Source of the DNA: Aristaeella lactis
GTDB taxonomy: Bacteria; Bacillota; Clostridia; Christensenellales; Aristaeellaceae
NCBI RefSeq assembly: GCF_018118585.1
Contig: NZ_CP069421.1
Location: forward strand, 1,922,001 to 1,986,000
Reading direction: 5' to 3'
Length of the DNA: 64,000 bases
Within the stretch, counting starts at the first letter, position 1, and every line of letters starts with the position of its first letter. The notes beneath the pieces are model-generated. The model saw only the letters and a list, made by a program, of their open reading frames with translations. It searched no databases and was not told the origin of the DNA. Position numbers and translations under genes: made by a program. Positions 40,790-49,880 of the stretch are shown in pieces.

Positions 40790-41760
40790 CTATTCCTTTT
40801 CCACTCTCCCGGGTTCATTCCGGTCACTTTCCGGAATACCGATGCAAACTTGCTTGCGTTGGTATAGCCGCAGAGTCCCGCCGCTTCGGTCACGGTCAGG
40901 TCATCCCGGAGGAGAAGGTTCCGGGCTTCCTGCATGCGTACCTGGGTCCGGTACTCATAAATGGTCATTCCGTACACCTGCCGGAATACCTGTTGCAGAG
41001 TGGTGCGGTTCAGCTTTACCCTTGCCGACAGGGTTTCGACAGAATAGTCAGCGCTCAGATTTTCTCCCAGCAGCTTACGGGCTTCATGCACCTTGCGGGC
41101 GGTGTCGCCGCTGAAATACCTTTGTCCGGTCATCCGGCCGTCCCTGGCATCCAGCAGGGCGACAATCGCCTGCAGCGTCATCAGTTTCCGGTGATACTCC
41201 CCATATTTTTCCGGTACCTGCATCAGCCCTGTAAAGATGTTTGCCAGCAGATCGTTTGCGGGAAAACTGACGCATGATTCAGAATGCTCTATTTCAGCAA
41301 ACAGTGTTTCCCTGTCAAAATCCCGGGTGTTGAAAAAGCGGTTCAGGGTGTCTGCCAGGTCATCCAGGAAAACCACGATGCTGATGCAGCACATGCCTCC
41401 CTTTCCGATGCGGCATGACCGGGCGCCGACGCGGCTGTTGAACAGCATCACATCGCCCTTGTCGGCACTGGCAAAGCGCCTGTTTTCCATCTCAAAATCG
41501 GCATGTCCTTCCACCATGTACATCAGTTCCAGACTCCGGACAAGCTTTTTCATTTCCTGGAACACCGGCGTATAAGCTTCGATTTCTGAATAAATCAGTT
41601 CCACACCCCTGGCTACATGATGGCAGCGCATAATACCTTCACCCATGTCGCTCTTCAGGCGGCAGGTTCTCTCGGTATCTTTCCGGCTGATCAGAGCCAT
41701 GTACCGGGTAAACAGCTCATCGGAACCGCTTCCGTTCACGTCCCGTTTATCCATATTCAT
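40759..41760 (-). CDS. AraC-family transcriptional regulator
   Basis: 333 residues. A cupin-like N-terminal sensor (LELMYMVEGHADFEM) precedes the double helix-turn-helix at about residues 230-325: VETLSARVKLNRTTLQQVFR, then VTEAAGLCGYTNASKFASVFR. The start overlaps the stop of the MATE gene (TGATG). Its final codons lie in a 15-pair hairpin. It may regulate the exporter or a sugar pathway. Confidence 0.88.
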   Translation of the reverse strand: MNMDKRDVNGSGSDELFTRYMALISRKDTERTCRLKSDMGEGIMRCHHVARGVELIYSEIEAYTPVFQEMKKLVRSLELMYMVEGHADFEMENRRFASADKGDVMLFNSRVGARSCRIGKGGMCCISIVVFLDDLADTLNRFFNTRDFDRETLFAEIEHSESCVSFPANDLLANIFTGLMQVPEKYGEYHRKLMTLQAIVALLDARDGRMTGQRYFSGDTARKVHEARKLLGENLSADYSVETLSARVKLNRTTLQQVFRQVYGMTIYEYRTQVRMQEARNLLLRDDLTVTEAAGLCGYTNASKFASVFRKVTGMNPGEWKRNSFHSEQMCSE

Positions 41761-43130
41761 CAGGCTAACGATCTTTCTTCCTTTCGGATATTCCTGAACG
41801 CTTTGATCAGCAGAACAATGCCGATCAGCAGCACTGTAAGGTCAGTAAACATCTGCGCGTAGAACACGCCCTGCACCGGAACCGCAAACACGGTAGGCAG
41901 CAGCACCACCAGGGGCAGGAACAGCAGCACCTGACGCAGCAGCGCCATGGCGGAAGCCGCGCCGGCCTTGCCGATTGCCTGGAAGAAGGTGATGGCCAGG
42001 ATCAGCACACCGTAGCAGATATAGGTGGAGAAAAGCACCCGCAGCATCGGCGCGCCCTGGGCACAGATCGCTTCATCCGTAATGAACATGCCCAGCATGC
42101 CCTTAGGCGCCAGCATGATCGGCAGGTAGAACACCAGTGCCAGTACCGTCGCCGCAACCATAAACACCTTCGTGAAGGACCGCACCCGGTCAAACTGCTT
42201 CGCGCCGTAGTTGGTGCCGATGGCCGGCTGGAAACCCTGGCTGATGCCCCACAGCGGGATGAACGCAAAGGACTGCAGGCTCAGGCACGCGCCTAACACG
42301 GTCTGCCAGCTTCCGCCGCCCCACCGTTCCACCGTGTTGTACATGATGGTCTGCTGTACCATGGTCATCACCTGCATCAGCATGGCGGAAACGCCCACAC
42401 CGAGCACCGGTCCAACCAGGTTGCCGTGAATCTTAATCTTGTGGATTTTAACGTTTTCACTTTTTTTCCGGAAGTACCACAGGGTGAAACAGGCCTGCAG
42501 CACCTGGGAAATCACGGTTGCCCATGCGGCGCCCAGCACGCCGTTTTCCTTTCCCATCAGGGAGATGAGCAGCGGATCCAGCGCGATGTTCAGCAGGGCG
42601 CCCGCCGCCATAATGCCCATGGCAGTCTTCAGCTTGCCTTCGCCGCGCATCACCATGTTGGCGGATTGAGCAAAGTTCACAAACAGGGAACCGATGAACA
42701 CAACCTTCAGATATCTTTCGGCCTGGGTCAGGATCTCACCCTTCGCTCCGGAAAGGGAGAGCAGCCCGGTGGTGAAGATCTCGCCCACCGCCGTAATAAT
42801 CAGGGACAGCAGTACGACCAGGGCGATCAGGTTGCCCATGATCTGGTTGATGGTTCCCTGGTCCTTCCGGCCGACAGCCCGGGACAGCACGGAGGCGGAT
42901 CCTGTACCGATCAGGGTGGCGATACCGCTGTTCATCAGCGTAAAGGGATAGGAGACTTTCACAGCCGTCATGGCTTCCGGTCCCACCATCCGTCCAACAA
43001 ACACCGCGTCCATGAAGTTGTACAGGCCAATGACCACCATACCGAGAATCGCCGGAACGCTCAGCGACAGCATGGTTTTAAAGACATTGCCGTTCAGTAG
43101 TTGTGACCTGGAATCCTGTTTGTCCGCCAT
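41760..43130 (-). CDS. MATE-family efflux transporter
   Basis: 456 residues with 12 predicted transmembrane helices in two halves. The NorM/DinF-type N-terminus reads LSVPAILGMVVIGLYNFMDAVFVG, and the second half repeats the pattern (GVSAMLMQVMTMVQQTIMYN). It exports cationic drugs or metabolites in exchange for H+ or Na+. AAAGGAAG precedes the ATG. A GTTAGC-TTTG-GCTAAC palindrome lies 22 bases upstream. Confidence 0.92.
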   Translation of the reverse strand: MADKQDSRSQLLNGNVFKTMLSLSVPAILGMVVIGLYNFMDAVFVGRMVGPEAMTAVKVSYPFTLMNSGIATLIGTGSASVLSRAVGRKDQGTINQIMGNLIALVVLLSLIITAVGEIFTTGLLSLSGAKGEILTQAERYLKVVFIGSLFVNFAQSANMVMRGEGKLKTAMGIMAAGALLNIALDPLLISLMGKENGVLGAAWATVISQVLQACFTLWYFRKKSENVKIHKIKIHGNLVGPVLGVGVSAMLMQVMTMVQQTIMYNTVERWGGGSWQTVLGACLSLQSFAFIPLWGISQGFQPAIGTNYGAKQFDRVRSFTKVFMVAATVLALVFYLPIMLAPKGMLGMFITDEAICAQGAPMLRVLFSTYICYGVLILAITFFQAIGKAGAASAMALLRQVLLFLPLVVLLPTVFAVPVQGVFYAQMFTDLTVLLIGIVLLIKAFRNIRKEERSLA

Positions 43131-43152
43131 AAGTTTTCTACTTCCTTTCTCT

Positions 43153-43168
43153 GTTAGCTTTGGCTAAC
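43153..43168. promoter_or_regulatory. GTTAG-N6-CTAAC operator, MATE promoter
   Basis: GTTAGC-TTTG-GCTAAC, a perfect palindrome between the MATE start and its upstream region. First of four sites with TTAG and CTAA separated by exactly six bases. Confidence 0.7.
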
Positions 43169-43244
43169 TGTAGGAAGTATAATGAACCCGGGTTCGTCCG
43201 TCCACTCCGTTTTGCAGCGAATGCTCCGTTCTGCAATTCAGTCT

Positions 43245-43994
43245 TTACTGCTGTTTCTTTCCCTGGTTGGCTACCGCTTCCATCCTGGCCTTCAGGGCTT
43301 CCTGGTCACCCAGGTAATAGGATCGCAGCACCTTGAAATCATCGTCAAATTCGTACACCAGCGGCGTGCCTGTGGGAATGTTGACTCCGACAATCTCCTC
43401 GTCGGAAATATGATCGAAGTATTTCACCAGTGCCCGCAGGCTGTTGCCGTGAGCAGCGATGATCACCCTTTTCCCCGCCTGCATATCGGGTTTAATCACT
43501 TCATTGAAATACGGCACCACACGTTCAATTGTGGTCTCCAGGCTTTCGTTTGCGGGAAGCAGTGCCTTGTCCACATTGCGGTACATCGGCTGTTTCAGCG
43601 CGGACCGCTCGTCGTCTGCCTCCAGGGCCGGGGGCTTGATGCTGAAGGAGCGCCGCCAGATCTTTACCTGCTCCTCGCCGTACTTCTCTGCTGTTTCAGA
43701 TTTGTTCAGTCCCTGCAGTGCGCCGTAGTGGCGCTCGTTCAGCTTCCAGCTTTTGTTCACCGGCAGCCATGCCCGGTCCATCTCGTCCAGGATATGATAC
43801 AGGGTATGAATCGCCCGTTTAAGGTAGGACGTATAGCACACGTCAAAATCGTATCCCTCCTCTTTCAGCAGACGCCCCGCGCTTTTTGCTTCCTCATGGC
43901 CCTTTTCACTCAGGTCCACATCTGTCCAGCCTGTAAAAAGATTCAGTTTGTTCCATTCGCTCTCTCCGTGCCGGACCAGCACCAGTTTCATCAT
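43245..43994 (-). CDS. gpmA: 2,3-bisphosphoglycerate-dependent phosphoglycerate mutase
   Basis: Interconverts 3- and 2-phosphoglycerate in glycolysis. About 249 residues. The phospho-acceptor motif [22 protein letters not shown], the [14 protein letters not shown] segment and [13 protein letters not shown] are all present. AAAGGGG precedes two adjacent ATGs (43994/43991). Two GTTAG-N6-CTAAC palindromes lie upstream, which is odd for a housekeeping enzyme placed among exporter genes. Confidence 0.95.
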   Translation of the reverse strand: MMKLVLVRHGESEWNKLNLFTGWTDVDLSEKGHEEAKSAGRLLKEEGYDFDVCYTSYLKRAIHTLYHILDEMDRAWLPVNKSWKLNERHYGALQGLNKSETAEKYGEEQVKIWRRSFSIKPPALEADDERSALKQPMYRNVDKALLPANESLETTIERVVPYFNEVIKPDMQAGKRVIIAAHGNSLRALVKYFDHISDEEIVGVNIPTGTPLVYEFDDDFKVLRSYYLGDQEALKARMEAVANQGKKQQ

Positions 43995-44014
43995 ATGAAT
44001 ATCCCCTTTCATTT

Positions 44015-44030
44015 ATTAGGTTTAACTAAC
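44015..44030. promoter_or_regulatory. GTTAG-N6-CTAAC type operator, gpmA proximal
   Basis: ATTAG-GTTTAA-CTAAC, one outer mismatch, 21 bases upstream of the gpmA start. Confidence 0.6.
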
Positions 44031-44139
44031 TATACGCTGAAGAAAACGGGATGCCCAATCCCGTAGGCACCCCGTCTCTTTGGAGGTAAATCGTGGTATA
44101 TCATTCAGGATGGCTTAGCCTGACTGATATCGTCCCAAA

Positions 44140-44159
44140 TGGTTAGCTTTATCTAACCA
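44140..44159. promoter_or_regulatory. GTTAG-N6-CTAAC operator, gpmA distal
   Basis: TGGTTAG-CTTTAT-CTAACCA, a perfect seven-base-arm palindrome about 150 bases upstream of gpmA and 75 bases downstream of the ABC exporter genes. Confidence 0.7.
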
Positions 44160-44233
44160 CCGACATAATACCAGATCCCGGATCGTTCGTCAACAGGAAA
44201 ATTCATTCTTTCTGTTTTTTTCGTTTCGGCGGA

Positions 44234-45958
44234 TTACGAGGCCTGCAGCGTGACCATACGGGCATACACTCCCTGCCTGCTTATCAGGTTTTCATGATCA
44301 CCCTTTTCAACAATCTTTCCGTCCGATATCACCAGGATCTGATCTGCGTCCCGGATCGTCTTCAGCCGGTGGGCGATCACCAGCAGCGTCTTGTTCCGGC
44401 AGAGTTCGGAAATTGCTTCCTGGATCGCCCGCTCATTATCCGCGTCCACGCTGGCCGTTGCCTCATCCAGGATGACGATGGGGGCATCCTTCAGGATGCA
44501 CCGGGCAATGGAGATCCGCTGTTTTTCACCGCCGGAAAGAGACGCGCCGCCTTCTCCGATCACGGTATCAAACCCGTCCGGCAGCTGCATGATAAAGTCA
44601 TAGCATCTCGCCTTCCGCGCTGCCTCTTCCACTTCCTCCCGGGTCGCGTCCGGACGGCCGATGGCAATATTGTTGTAAACCGTATCCTGGAACAGGTATA
44701 CCCGCTGGAACACCATGCTGATCTGGTCCATCAGTCTCCCCAGGGGTACCTTCCGGATGTCTTTGCCATTCACGCGGATCTGTCCGCTTCCCACATCCCA
44801 GAACCGTGCCAGCAGCGAGGCGATCGTGGATTTTCCGCTGCCGGACGGACCGACCAGTGCCGTCATTTCTCCCGGCTTTACGGTAAACGATACGCCCTTC
44901 AGCACATCCTTGCCGGTATAGCCGAAACTGACGCCGTCATATTCAATGGCAGCCGTTTTTCCGTCTGCCTCTGCGAACATTTCCCTGCCTTCATCCTTCA
45001 TTTCTTCCGCATCAAACACTTCTTCAATCCGGTCCAGGCTGGCGGATGTCACGGTCAGCCTGGCCATCTGGCTGTAATAACTCTTCACGGCCGCAAACAG
45101 GTCATAAAGGAACAGCGCCATACCCACCATATAGGTATCCGGGATCATTCCCCTGGCAAAAAGGAAGCCGGACAGCGCCAGCATCAGGGCTGTTCCGATG
45201 CCGAAGGTCAGATACAGCGCCCTGGCCCAGGGGCCGTAGGCAACTTCAAACGCAATGCTTTCCCTGCAGCTTTTCCCGAATTCATCCGACAGCTTTTTCG
45301 ACTTTTCCCCCAGCAGGTTATAGGATTTGATGATGCCGATTCCTTCCGCAAAATCAAGCACTTCTTCCGTCAGGGACTCACTTCCCTCCTGCTTGATCAC
45401 GGAGTGTTTCAGCGAAGTTTTCATCATCAGGTTACCCACGATCATGAACGCGGCCACAACCGCCAGCGACAGCAGGCCGAGCCAGGTATTCATTGCAAAC
45501 ATGGAAACCGTCATCAGTCCCTGGGCAATGATAAAAGACGCGAGTTCGGACAGCACGCCCATACAGTTTTCCTCAATAAAAACCATATCCGTGCCCAGCA
45601 CCGAGCTGATCTTGCCGATATTGCCCTCCGTGAAATAGCCCATAGGCAGCTTCCGCAGGTGATCGCCCAGTTTCATCCGCAGATCGGCAAAGACCATATA
45701 TCCCGTCGCTGACTGCAGCACATTGCTGACATGTTCAAAAGCCGCTGCCAGGATCACACTGGCCACGATTGCGATGCCAAAGTACAGGCATTTCTGCGCG
45801 TCCATCTGCCCCTGCATGAAAAGACTGATGACAAAAAAGCTCAGGAACAGAGGAGCCTTCAGCATAATGCCCTTCAGGAAAGCCGGTATATAAGACAGCC
45901 GTATCCTGGTTTTATACTTTCCGGTAATTCTGACTATTCTGCGCAGTATTTTCAGCAT
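44234..45958 (-). CDS. ABC exporter, fused membrane-ATPase subunit
   Basis: 574 residues from the ATG at 45958 (AAGGAGG upstream). Six transmembrane helices, then the nucleotide-binding domain: Walker A GPSGSGKST, signature LSGGEKQRISIAR, Walker B VILDEATASVD. The IrtB/YbtQ-like group is the nearest type. It forms a heterodimer with the product of the preceding gene, whose stop lies four bases upstream. The substrate is unknown. Confidence 0.9.
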   Translation of the reverse strand: MLKILRRIVRITGKYKTRIRLSYIPAFLKGIMLKAPLFLSFFVISLFMQGQMDAQKCLYFGIAIVASVILAAAFEHVSNVLQSATGYMVFADLRMKLGDHLRKLPMGYFTEGNIGKISSVLGTDMVFIEENCMGVLSELASFIIAQGLMTVSMFAMNTWLGLLSLAVVAAFMIVGNLMMKTSLKHSVIKQEGSESLTEEVLDFAEGIGIIKSYNLLGEKSKKLSDEFGKSCRESIAFEVAYGPWARALYLTFGIGTALMLALSGFLFARGMIPDTYMVGMALFLYDLFAAVKSYYSQMARLTVTSASLDRIEEVFDAEEMKDEGREMFAEADGKTAAIEYDGVSFGYTGKDVLKGVSFTVKPGEMTALVGPSGSGKSTIASLLARFWDVGSGQIRVNGKDIRKVPLGRLMDQISMVFQRVYLFQDTVYNNIAIGRPDATREEVEEAARKARCYDFIMQLPDGFDTVIGEGGASLSGGEKQRISIARCILKDAPIVILDEATASVDADNERAIQEAISELCRNKTLLVIAHRLKTIRDADQILVISDGKIVEKGDHENLISRQGVYARMVTLQAS

Positions 45959-45962
45959 GGTC

Positions 45963-47696
45963 TCAGGCCTCCTTGATCTTCCAGGCGCTCGCGCTGACGG
46001 AGGCATCCCAGAACTTTTTATATTCAGCACAGCCGGACAAGAGCTTTTCATGCGTATCTGCCGCAATGCAGTTTCCGTCCTTCATCACGCAGATCCGGTC
46101 CGCGTTCTGAACCGTTGACAGCCTGTGCGCGATCACCAGCACCGTCTTGTTCCGGACAATTTCGTCAATCGCCTGATTCAGCTTCTCTTCGTTCTCCGGA
46201 TCCATAAAGGCCGTAGCCTCATCCAGCACAATGATCGGCGCGTCCTTCAGGATCGCGCGGGCCAGGGAGATCCGCTGCCGTTCGCCGCCGGAAAGCTGCT
46301 TTCCGCCGTCCCCTGCCTGCGTTTCGATACCCTGGGGCAGCCGCTGCAGGAATTCGTCACACTGTGCCTTGTGCGCTGCCTCCAGCACCTGTTCCCGGGT
46401 CGCGTCCGGTTTGCCTATCAGGATGTTTTCATACAGGGTGGTGTTGAACAGGAACTGTTCCTGTGATACGTAGGCGATCTGGTTGTTCAGCGCGTCCAGG
46501 GACATCTCCGTGATATCCTGTCCGCCGATCCGGATTTTTCCGCTGTCCAGGTCGTAATAGTGCACCAGCAGCTTCGCCAGGGTCGATTTGCCGCTGCCGG
46601 ATTCCCCGACAAGCGCCGTCGTTGTGCCCTGCTTCAGAGACAGGCTGACACCGTGCAGCACCTCCGCGTCCTCATAGCTGAACCGCACGTTCTCAAAGGA
46701 GATATCCCGGTTTTTTCCTGTGAATCCGGCTGTACCTTCCTTCACCGGAGGATGATCCATCAGCTTCTCCAGTTCCGATATCTTGTATTCCAGCTGCGGG
46801 ATTTTCCCTCCGAAGCTCATTGCCTTCAGGAGAGACGGACCCACGGCGAAGGACATGCAGAGCACCAGCACCAGCTTGTCCAGCGCGATGGTTCCCGACA
46901 GCACCATCAACGCGCCCACAGGAAGGATCAGCAGGGCCAGGCAGGGCAGGACGCTGGAATAGGCAGCCATCCACGGCCAGCAAACCTTGTACCACGCAAT
47001 CGTGAAGTCCCGGTAGTTGCGGACCACATCACCGAATTTGCGGTAGGATTCCCCGTCCTTGTTGAATACCTTCACAACCTCCATGCCGTTTACATACTCA
47101 ACAATCGTGTTGTTCATCCTGGCTGCGGATTCGTAGTAGGCGTTCATTTTGGACATGCCGGCCTTCATCATCATGCTCATGGCGATCACGCCCACAATCA
47201 GCGGAACCAGGGACAAAAGTCCCAGCTGCCAGCTGACAACGAACATCAGCACGATGATCACCGCCGGAATGCAGAGATTGGCAATTCCTTCCGGAATCGC
47301 GTGCGCCAGCAGCAGCTCAATCTGGTCGATATCGTCCGTAAAAATCTTTTTGATCCTTCCGGTGCCAAGTCCCTGGATGTTGCCCAGCGGCTGTTTTTCC
47401 AGTTTCCCCTGCAGGGAAACGCGCAGGTTTTTCAGTGTGTTATAGGCGCTCATATGGGAAAATGTCAGACCCTGTACATAAAGATAGGAGAACAGGATTT
47501 CACACACCGCCACCCCGGCCACCCGGATCAGGATATAGGCCAGGTCAATCTGTTCTCCCCTGGTGAGCGGCGCAATAATCTGATAAAGGAAATAGTACGG
47601 AATCACATGGGCCACAATCCCCAGCGACATCAGCACGGCCGCCCAGACTGTATATTTCCTGTATTCGCCGATATACGCAGAAACCTTTTTAAACAT
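45963..47696 (-). CDS. ABC exporter, fused membrane-ATPase subunit
   Basis: 577 residues. Six helices and an ATPase domain with GESGSGKST, LSGGERQRISLAR and IVLDEATAFMDPENE. The Walker-B-following sequence MDPENE is of the IrtA/YbtP type. GGAGG lies upstream of the ATG at 47696. It is the first gene of the exporter operon, with an ATTAG-TCATAT-CTAAC palindrome about 100 bases upstream. Confidence 0.9.
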   Translation of the reverse strand: MFKKVSAYIGEYRKYTVWAAVLMSLGIVAHVIPYYFLYQIIAPLTRGEQIDLAYILIRVAGVAVCEILFSYLYVQGLTFSHMSAYNTLKNLRVSLQGKLEKQPLGNIQGLGTGRIKKIFTDDIDQIELLLAHAIPEGIANLCIPAVIIVLMFVVSWQLGLLSLVPLIVGVIAMSMMMKAGMSKMNAYYESAARMNNTIVEYVNGMEVVKVFNKDGESYRKFGDVVRNYRDFTIAWYKVCWPWMAAYSSVLPCLALLILPVGALMVLSGTIALDKLVLVLCMSFAVGPSLLKAMSFGGKIPQLEYKISELEKLMDHPPVKEGTAGFTGKNRDISFENVRFSYEDAEVLHGVSLSLKQGTTTALVGESGSGKSTLAKLLVHYYDLDSGKIRIGGQDITEMSLDALNNQIAYVSQEQFLFNTTLYENILIGKPDATREQVLEAAHKAQCDEFLQRLPQGIETQAGDGGKQLSGGERQRISLARAILKDAPIIVLDEATAFMDPENEEKLNQAIDEIVRNKTVLVIAHRLSTVQNADRICVMKDGNCIAADTHEKLLSGCAEYKKFWDASVSASAWKIKEA

Positions 47697-47793
47697 TTAC
47701 TCCTCCTGTTCGCCCGCGGTGCTGCTGCACCTGGGACGTTTTCCGTCGTTGGATTCCCCGTTTCGCTTTTGCCTGCCTTTTTCGCCTCCATGC

Positions 47794-47809
47794 ATTAGTC
47801 ATATCTAAC
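47794..47809. promoter_or_regulatory. GTTAG-N6-CTAAC type operator, ABC exporter promoter
   Basis: ATTAG-TCATAT-CTAAC, one outer mismatch, about 100 bases upstream of the first ABC exporter gene and just after the TetR stop. Confidence 0.6.
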
Positions 47810-47842
47810 TCCGCATCTTGATTTAAGCCGTCTTCCGACGGC

Positions 47843-48460
47843 TTATTTTTTCAGCAGGATAGCCCCCGCCCAGTCAAAGCACCGGCACAGCACCCGGCAG
47901 TGCTCTTGTATCTCCTGCCAGGTCATCCCGTGAATAAAGGGTTCATACACCGCCATCCAGAAGGAGGAGCAAAGCATATGCATTTCGGTTTCGGAGATTT
48001 CCGCTTCCGCCAGTCCCCTTTTCTTCGTTTCCCGGTAATACTGCATATAGGCTTCTGTCATCCGGAGGGCAAAGTCATGCCCATAGTTTTCATAGACTGT
48101 CCCTGCGGCTTTTTCCAGCAGCAGGACAAACCCTTCCCGGATGTCCCACAGCATCCTGAACATCTCCAGGATAGACTCCTCGTTCATGATCCAGGTCGTG
48201 CGCACCTCTTCATCCGTCATCCGGGCGAAATCGATTCCCCGACGCAGGGCAATAAAGCCGTCCAGCATATCCGCCGTTTCCTGTACCACCGCGCGGAAGA
48301 GTTCTTCCTTGCCCCTGTAGCGCTTATATACAGCGCCTGTGGTCACGCCTGCGTTCTCGCAGATGGTTTTTAATTCAGCCTTTAAAAAACCGTGCTCCAT
48401 GAACTCTCTCCGGGCGCTCTCCAGCAGCCTGGGATCAATGCTTGTATCCCGTACCGACAT
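47843..48460 (-). CDS. TetR-family transcriptional regulator
   Basis: 205 residues. The DNA-binding domain is RREFMEHGFLKAELKTICE, then VTTGAVYKRYRGKEELF; the ligand domain has a TetR_C-like helical pattern. GGGGGATG precedes the start. It lies directly upstream of the ABC exporter genes in the same orientation and may control them. Its own promoter region carries a different dyad (48487). Confidence 0.87.
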   Translation of the reverse strand: MSVRDTSIDPRLLESARREFMEHGFLKAELKTICENAGVTTGAVYKRYRGKEELFRAVVQETADMLDGFIALRRGIDFARMTDEEVRTTWIMNEESILEMFRMLWDIREGFVLLLEKAAGTVYENYGHDFALRMTEAYMQYYRETKKRGLAEAEISETEMHMLCSSFWMAVYEPFIHGMTWQEIQEHCRVLCRCFDWAGAILLKK

Positions 48461-48486
48461 TCACATCCCCCACTGATAATTCGTTT

Positions 48487-48507
48487 ACTGATAATCCGGT
48501 TATCGGT
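48487..48507. promoter_or_regulatory. Candidate operator of the TetR gene
   Basis: ACTGATAA-TCCGG-TTATCGGT, 7 of 8 pairs, with a second direct ACTGATAAT copy at 48472. Located 27 bases upstream of the TetR start, it fits autoregulation and may also affect the divergent methyltransferase. Confidence 0.55.
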
Positions 48508-48694
48508 GATATTTTTATCACGTTTCCGTTCTGTTGTCAACCCGTATTATTATATATGTCTAATATTGATCATAATCAGTATAATAACTGTATTTTCATA
48601 TATTTTCTTACATATTGATATTGGAAAACGCGAAATATATACTATAATTGTTAGCTGATATTAACCTCAGATGTAAGAAGGAAGGATGCGTTTC

Positions 48695-49318
48695 ATGGGA
48701 TTGTTTAAAAGCTTTGTAAGCCAGACAAGAAAACCGGAAGGGTTTCTGGGAAAAATGATGCTGAAAAGCATGAACTCAGGACACGCCGTCATGGCGGACT
48801 GGGGGCTTTCGCACCTGCCGTCCGTTTCCCCTTCCCTCGTCGCGGATCTGGGATGCGGCGCCGGCCGGAATGCCGGCGAGCTGCTGCGCCGTTATCCGCA
48901 GGCTGCCGTAACGGCTGTTGATTACTCTGAATTGTCCGTCGCCAAAGCGAAAGAATATAACCGGGCGATGATCATCTCCGGCCGCTGCACCGTAAGGCAG
49001 GGGGACGTTTCCGCCCTGGATCTGCCCGCGGACAGCTTCGATCTGGTCACCGCCTTTGAAACAGTCTATTTCTGGCCGGGGCTGGAAAAGTGTTTTGCGC
49101 AGGTTCACAACATCCTGAAAAACGGCGGGCGTTTCCTGATTTGCAACGAGTCGGACGGCACGGACGCCGCGGGCACAAAATTCGCGAAAATCATTGACGG
49201 GATGCGGACATATACACCTGAAGAGCTTGTCAGCGCCCTGCATGCCGCCGGTTTCTCCAGGGCGGAGAGCTTTCACCATCCCGGGAAGCCCTGGATCGCT
49301 GTGATCGCAGAAAAATAA
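48695..49318 (+). CDS. Class I SAM-dependent methyltransferase
   Basis: 207 residues. Motif I is VADLGCGAGRNAGELL, motif II AVTAVDYSE, and the post-I region DLPADSFDLVTAFETVYFW resembles the UbiE/Methyltransf_11 type. The start at 48695 is chosen because AAGGAAGG lies eight bases before it. It is transcribed away from the TetR gene. The substrate is unknown. Confidence 0.85.
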   Translation: MGLFKSFVSQTRKPEGFLGKMMLKSMNSGHAVMADWGLSHLPSVSPSLVADLGCGAGRNAGELLRRYPQAAVTAVDYSELSVAKAKEYNRAMIISGRCTVRQGDVSALDLPADSFDLVTAFETVYFWPGLEKCFAQVHNILKNGGRFLICNESDGTDAAGTKFAKIIDGMRTYTPEELVSALHAAGFSRAESFHHPGKPWIAVIAEK

Positions 49319-49322
49319 AAAC

Positions 49323-49343
49323 GGGGCAGGCACTGCCCGCCCC
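49323..49343 (-). terminator. Terminator-like hairpin at the end of the methyltransferase gene
   Basis: GGGGC-A-GGC pairs with GCC-C-GCCCC across ACT. A T-rich tract follows on the minus strand (GTTTTTATTTTT), not on the plus, so it best fits a minus-strand transcript from the region 49345-49570. Confidence 0.6.
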
Positions 49344-49344
49344 T

Positions 49345-49570
49345 TCATCGTCCCGGATTCTGCCGGAAGCTGTATGTTTTTCCTGATGGAGATCATATTC
49401 AGGAACCAGGGATTTCTTACCGCCGCCGTCCGCGCGGCGTTTTTTATTTCCTGGTATTCTTCATCCTGCGCTTCCGTCTTCCTTTCACGCGTCAGAACAG
49501 CGTCCGGAGTCCGGACATCCGGCATTGAAAGCATGGATTCTGTACCGCCTCCGGTACACATCCGGTTCAT
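49345..49570 (-). other. Possible small minus-strand gene, perhaps frameshifted
   Basis: An ATG at 49570 has AAAAGGAG eight bases upstream, and the frame reads MNRMCTGGGTESMLSMPDV onwards with no stop before it runs antisense into the methyltransferase gene. Removing one A from the five-A run near 49377 would give about 74 codons ending just before the terminator at 49323. No family is recognised. Confidence 0.3.
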
Positions 49571-49880
49571 CGAGTCATCTCCTTTTCTGTGTTTGTCAGT
49601 ATGTTCTTTTTGTCCGGCAATACTGCTCCCGCATGTTTTTGGCTAATTTCAGGCAAACAGCAACCCTCGGATCAAAGAAAATCAACACTCTCACATCTCT
49701 CAGGCATCCGGTGTTTTTCCGCGTTACATATTCTATAAGTAGTTTTGTCTTTTCCGTTTGTTTTTTGGAGCTGCAAGATATTGACCGGTTCGCTATCACC
49801 TATTGATTTGATAGGCAATTCAGTGTAGCATCTGTCCCGTGCACAGTAAAAAATCCCTGAAATGACGAAAGGATGATACG
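49571..49880. other. Intergenic region upstream of the suf operon
   Basis: AT-rich sequence with a small stem CCTAT-tgatttg-ATAGG near 49799-49815 and no convincing gene. A 67-residue minus-strand frame (49596-49799) has no good ribosome binding site. The suf promoter must lie here, but no clear -35/-10 pair or IscR-type site was identified. Confidence 0.4.

Noticed and set aside
49596-49799. A 67-codon minus-strand frame upstream of the suf operon
   Set aside because: No ribosome binding site, no family resemblance, and the region must hold the suf promoter.
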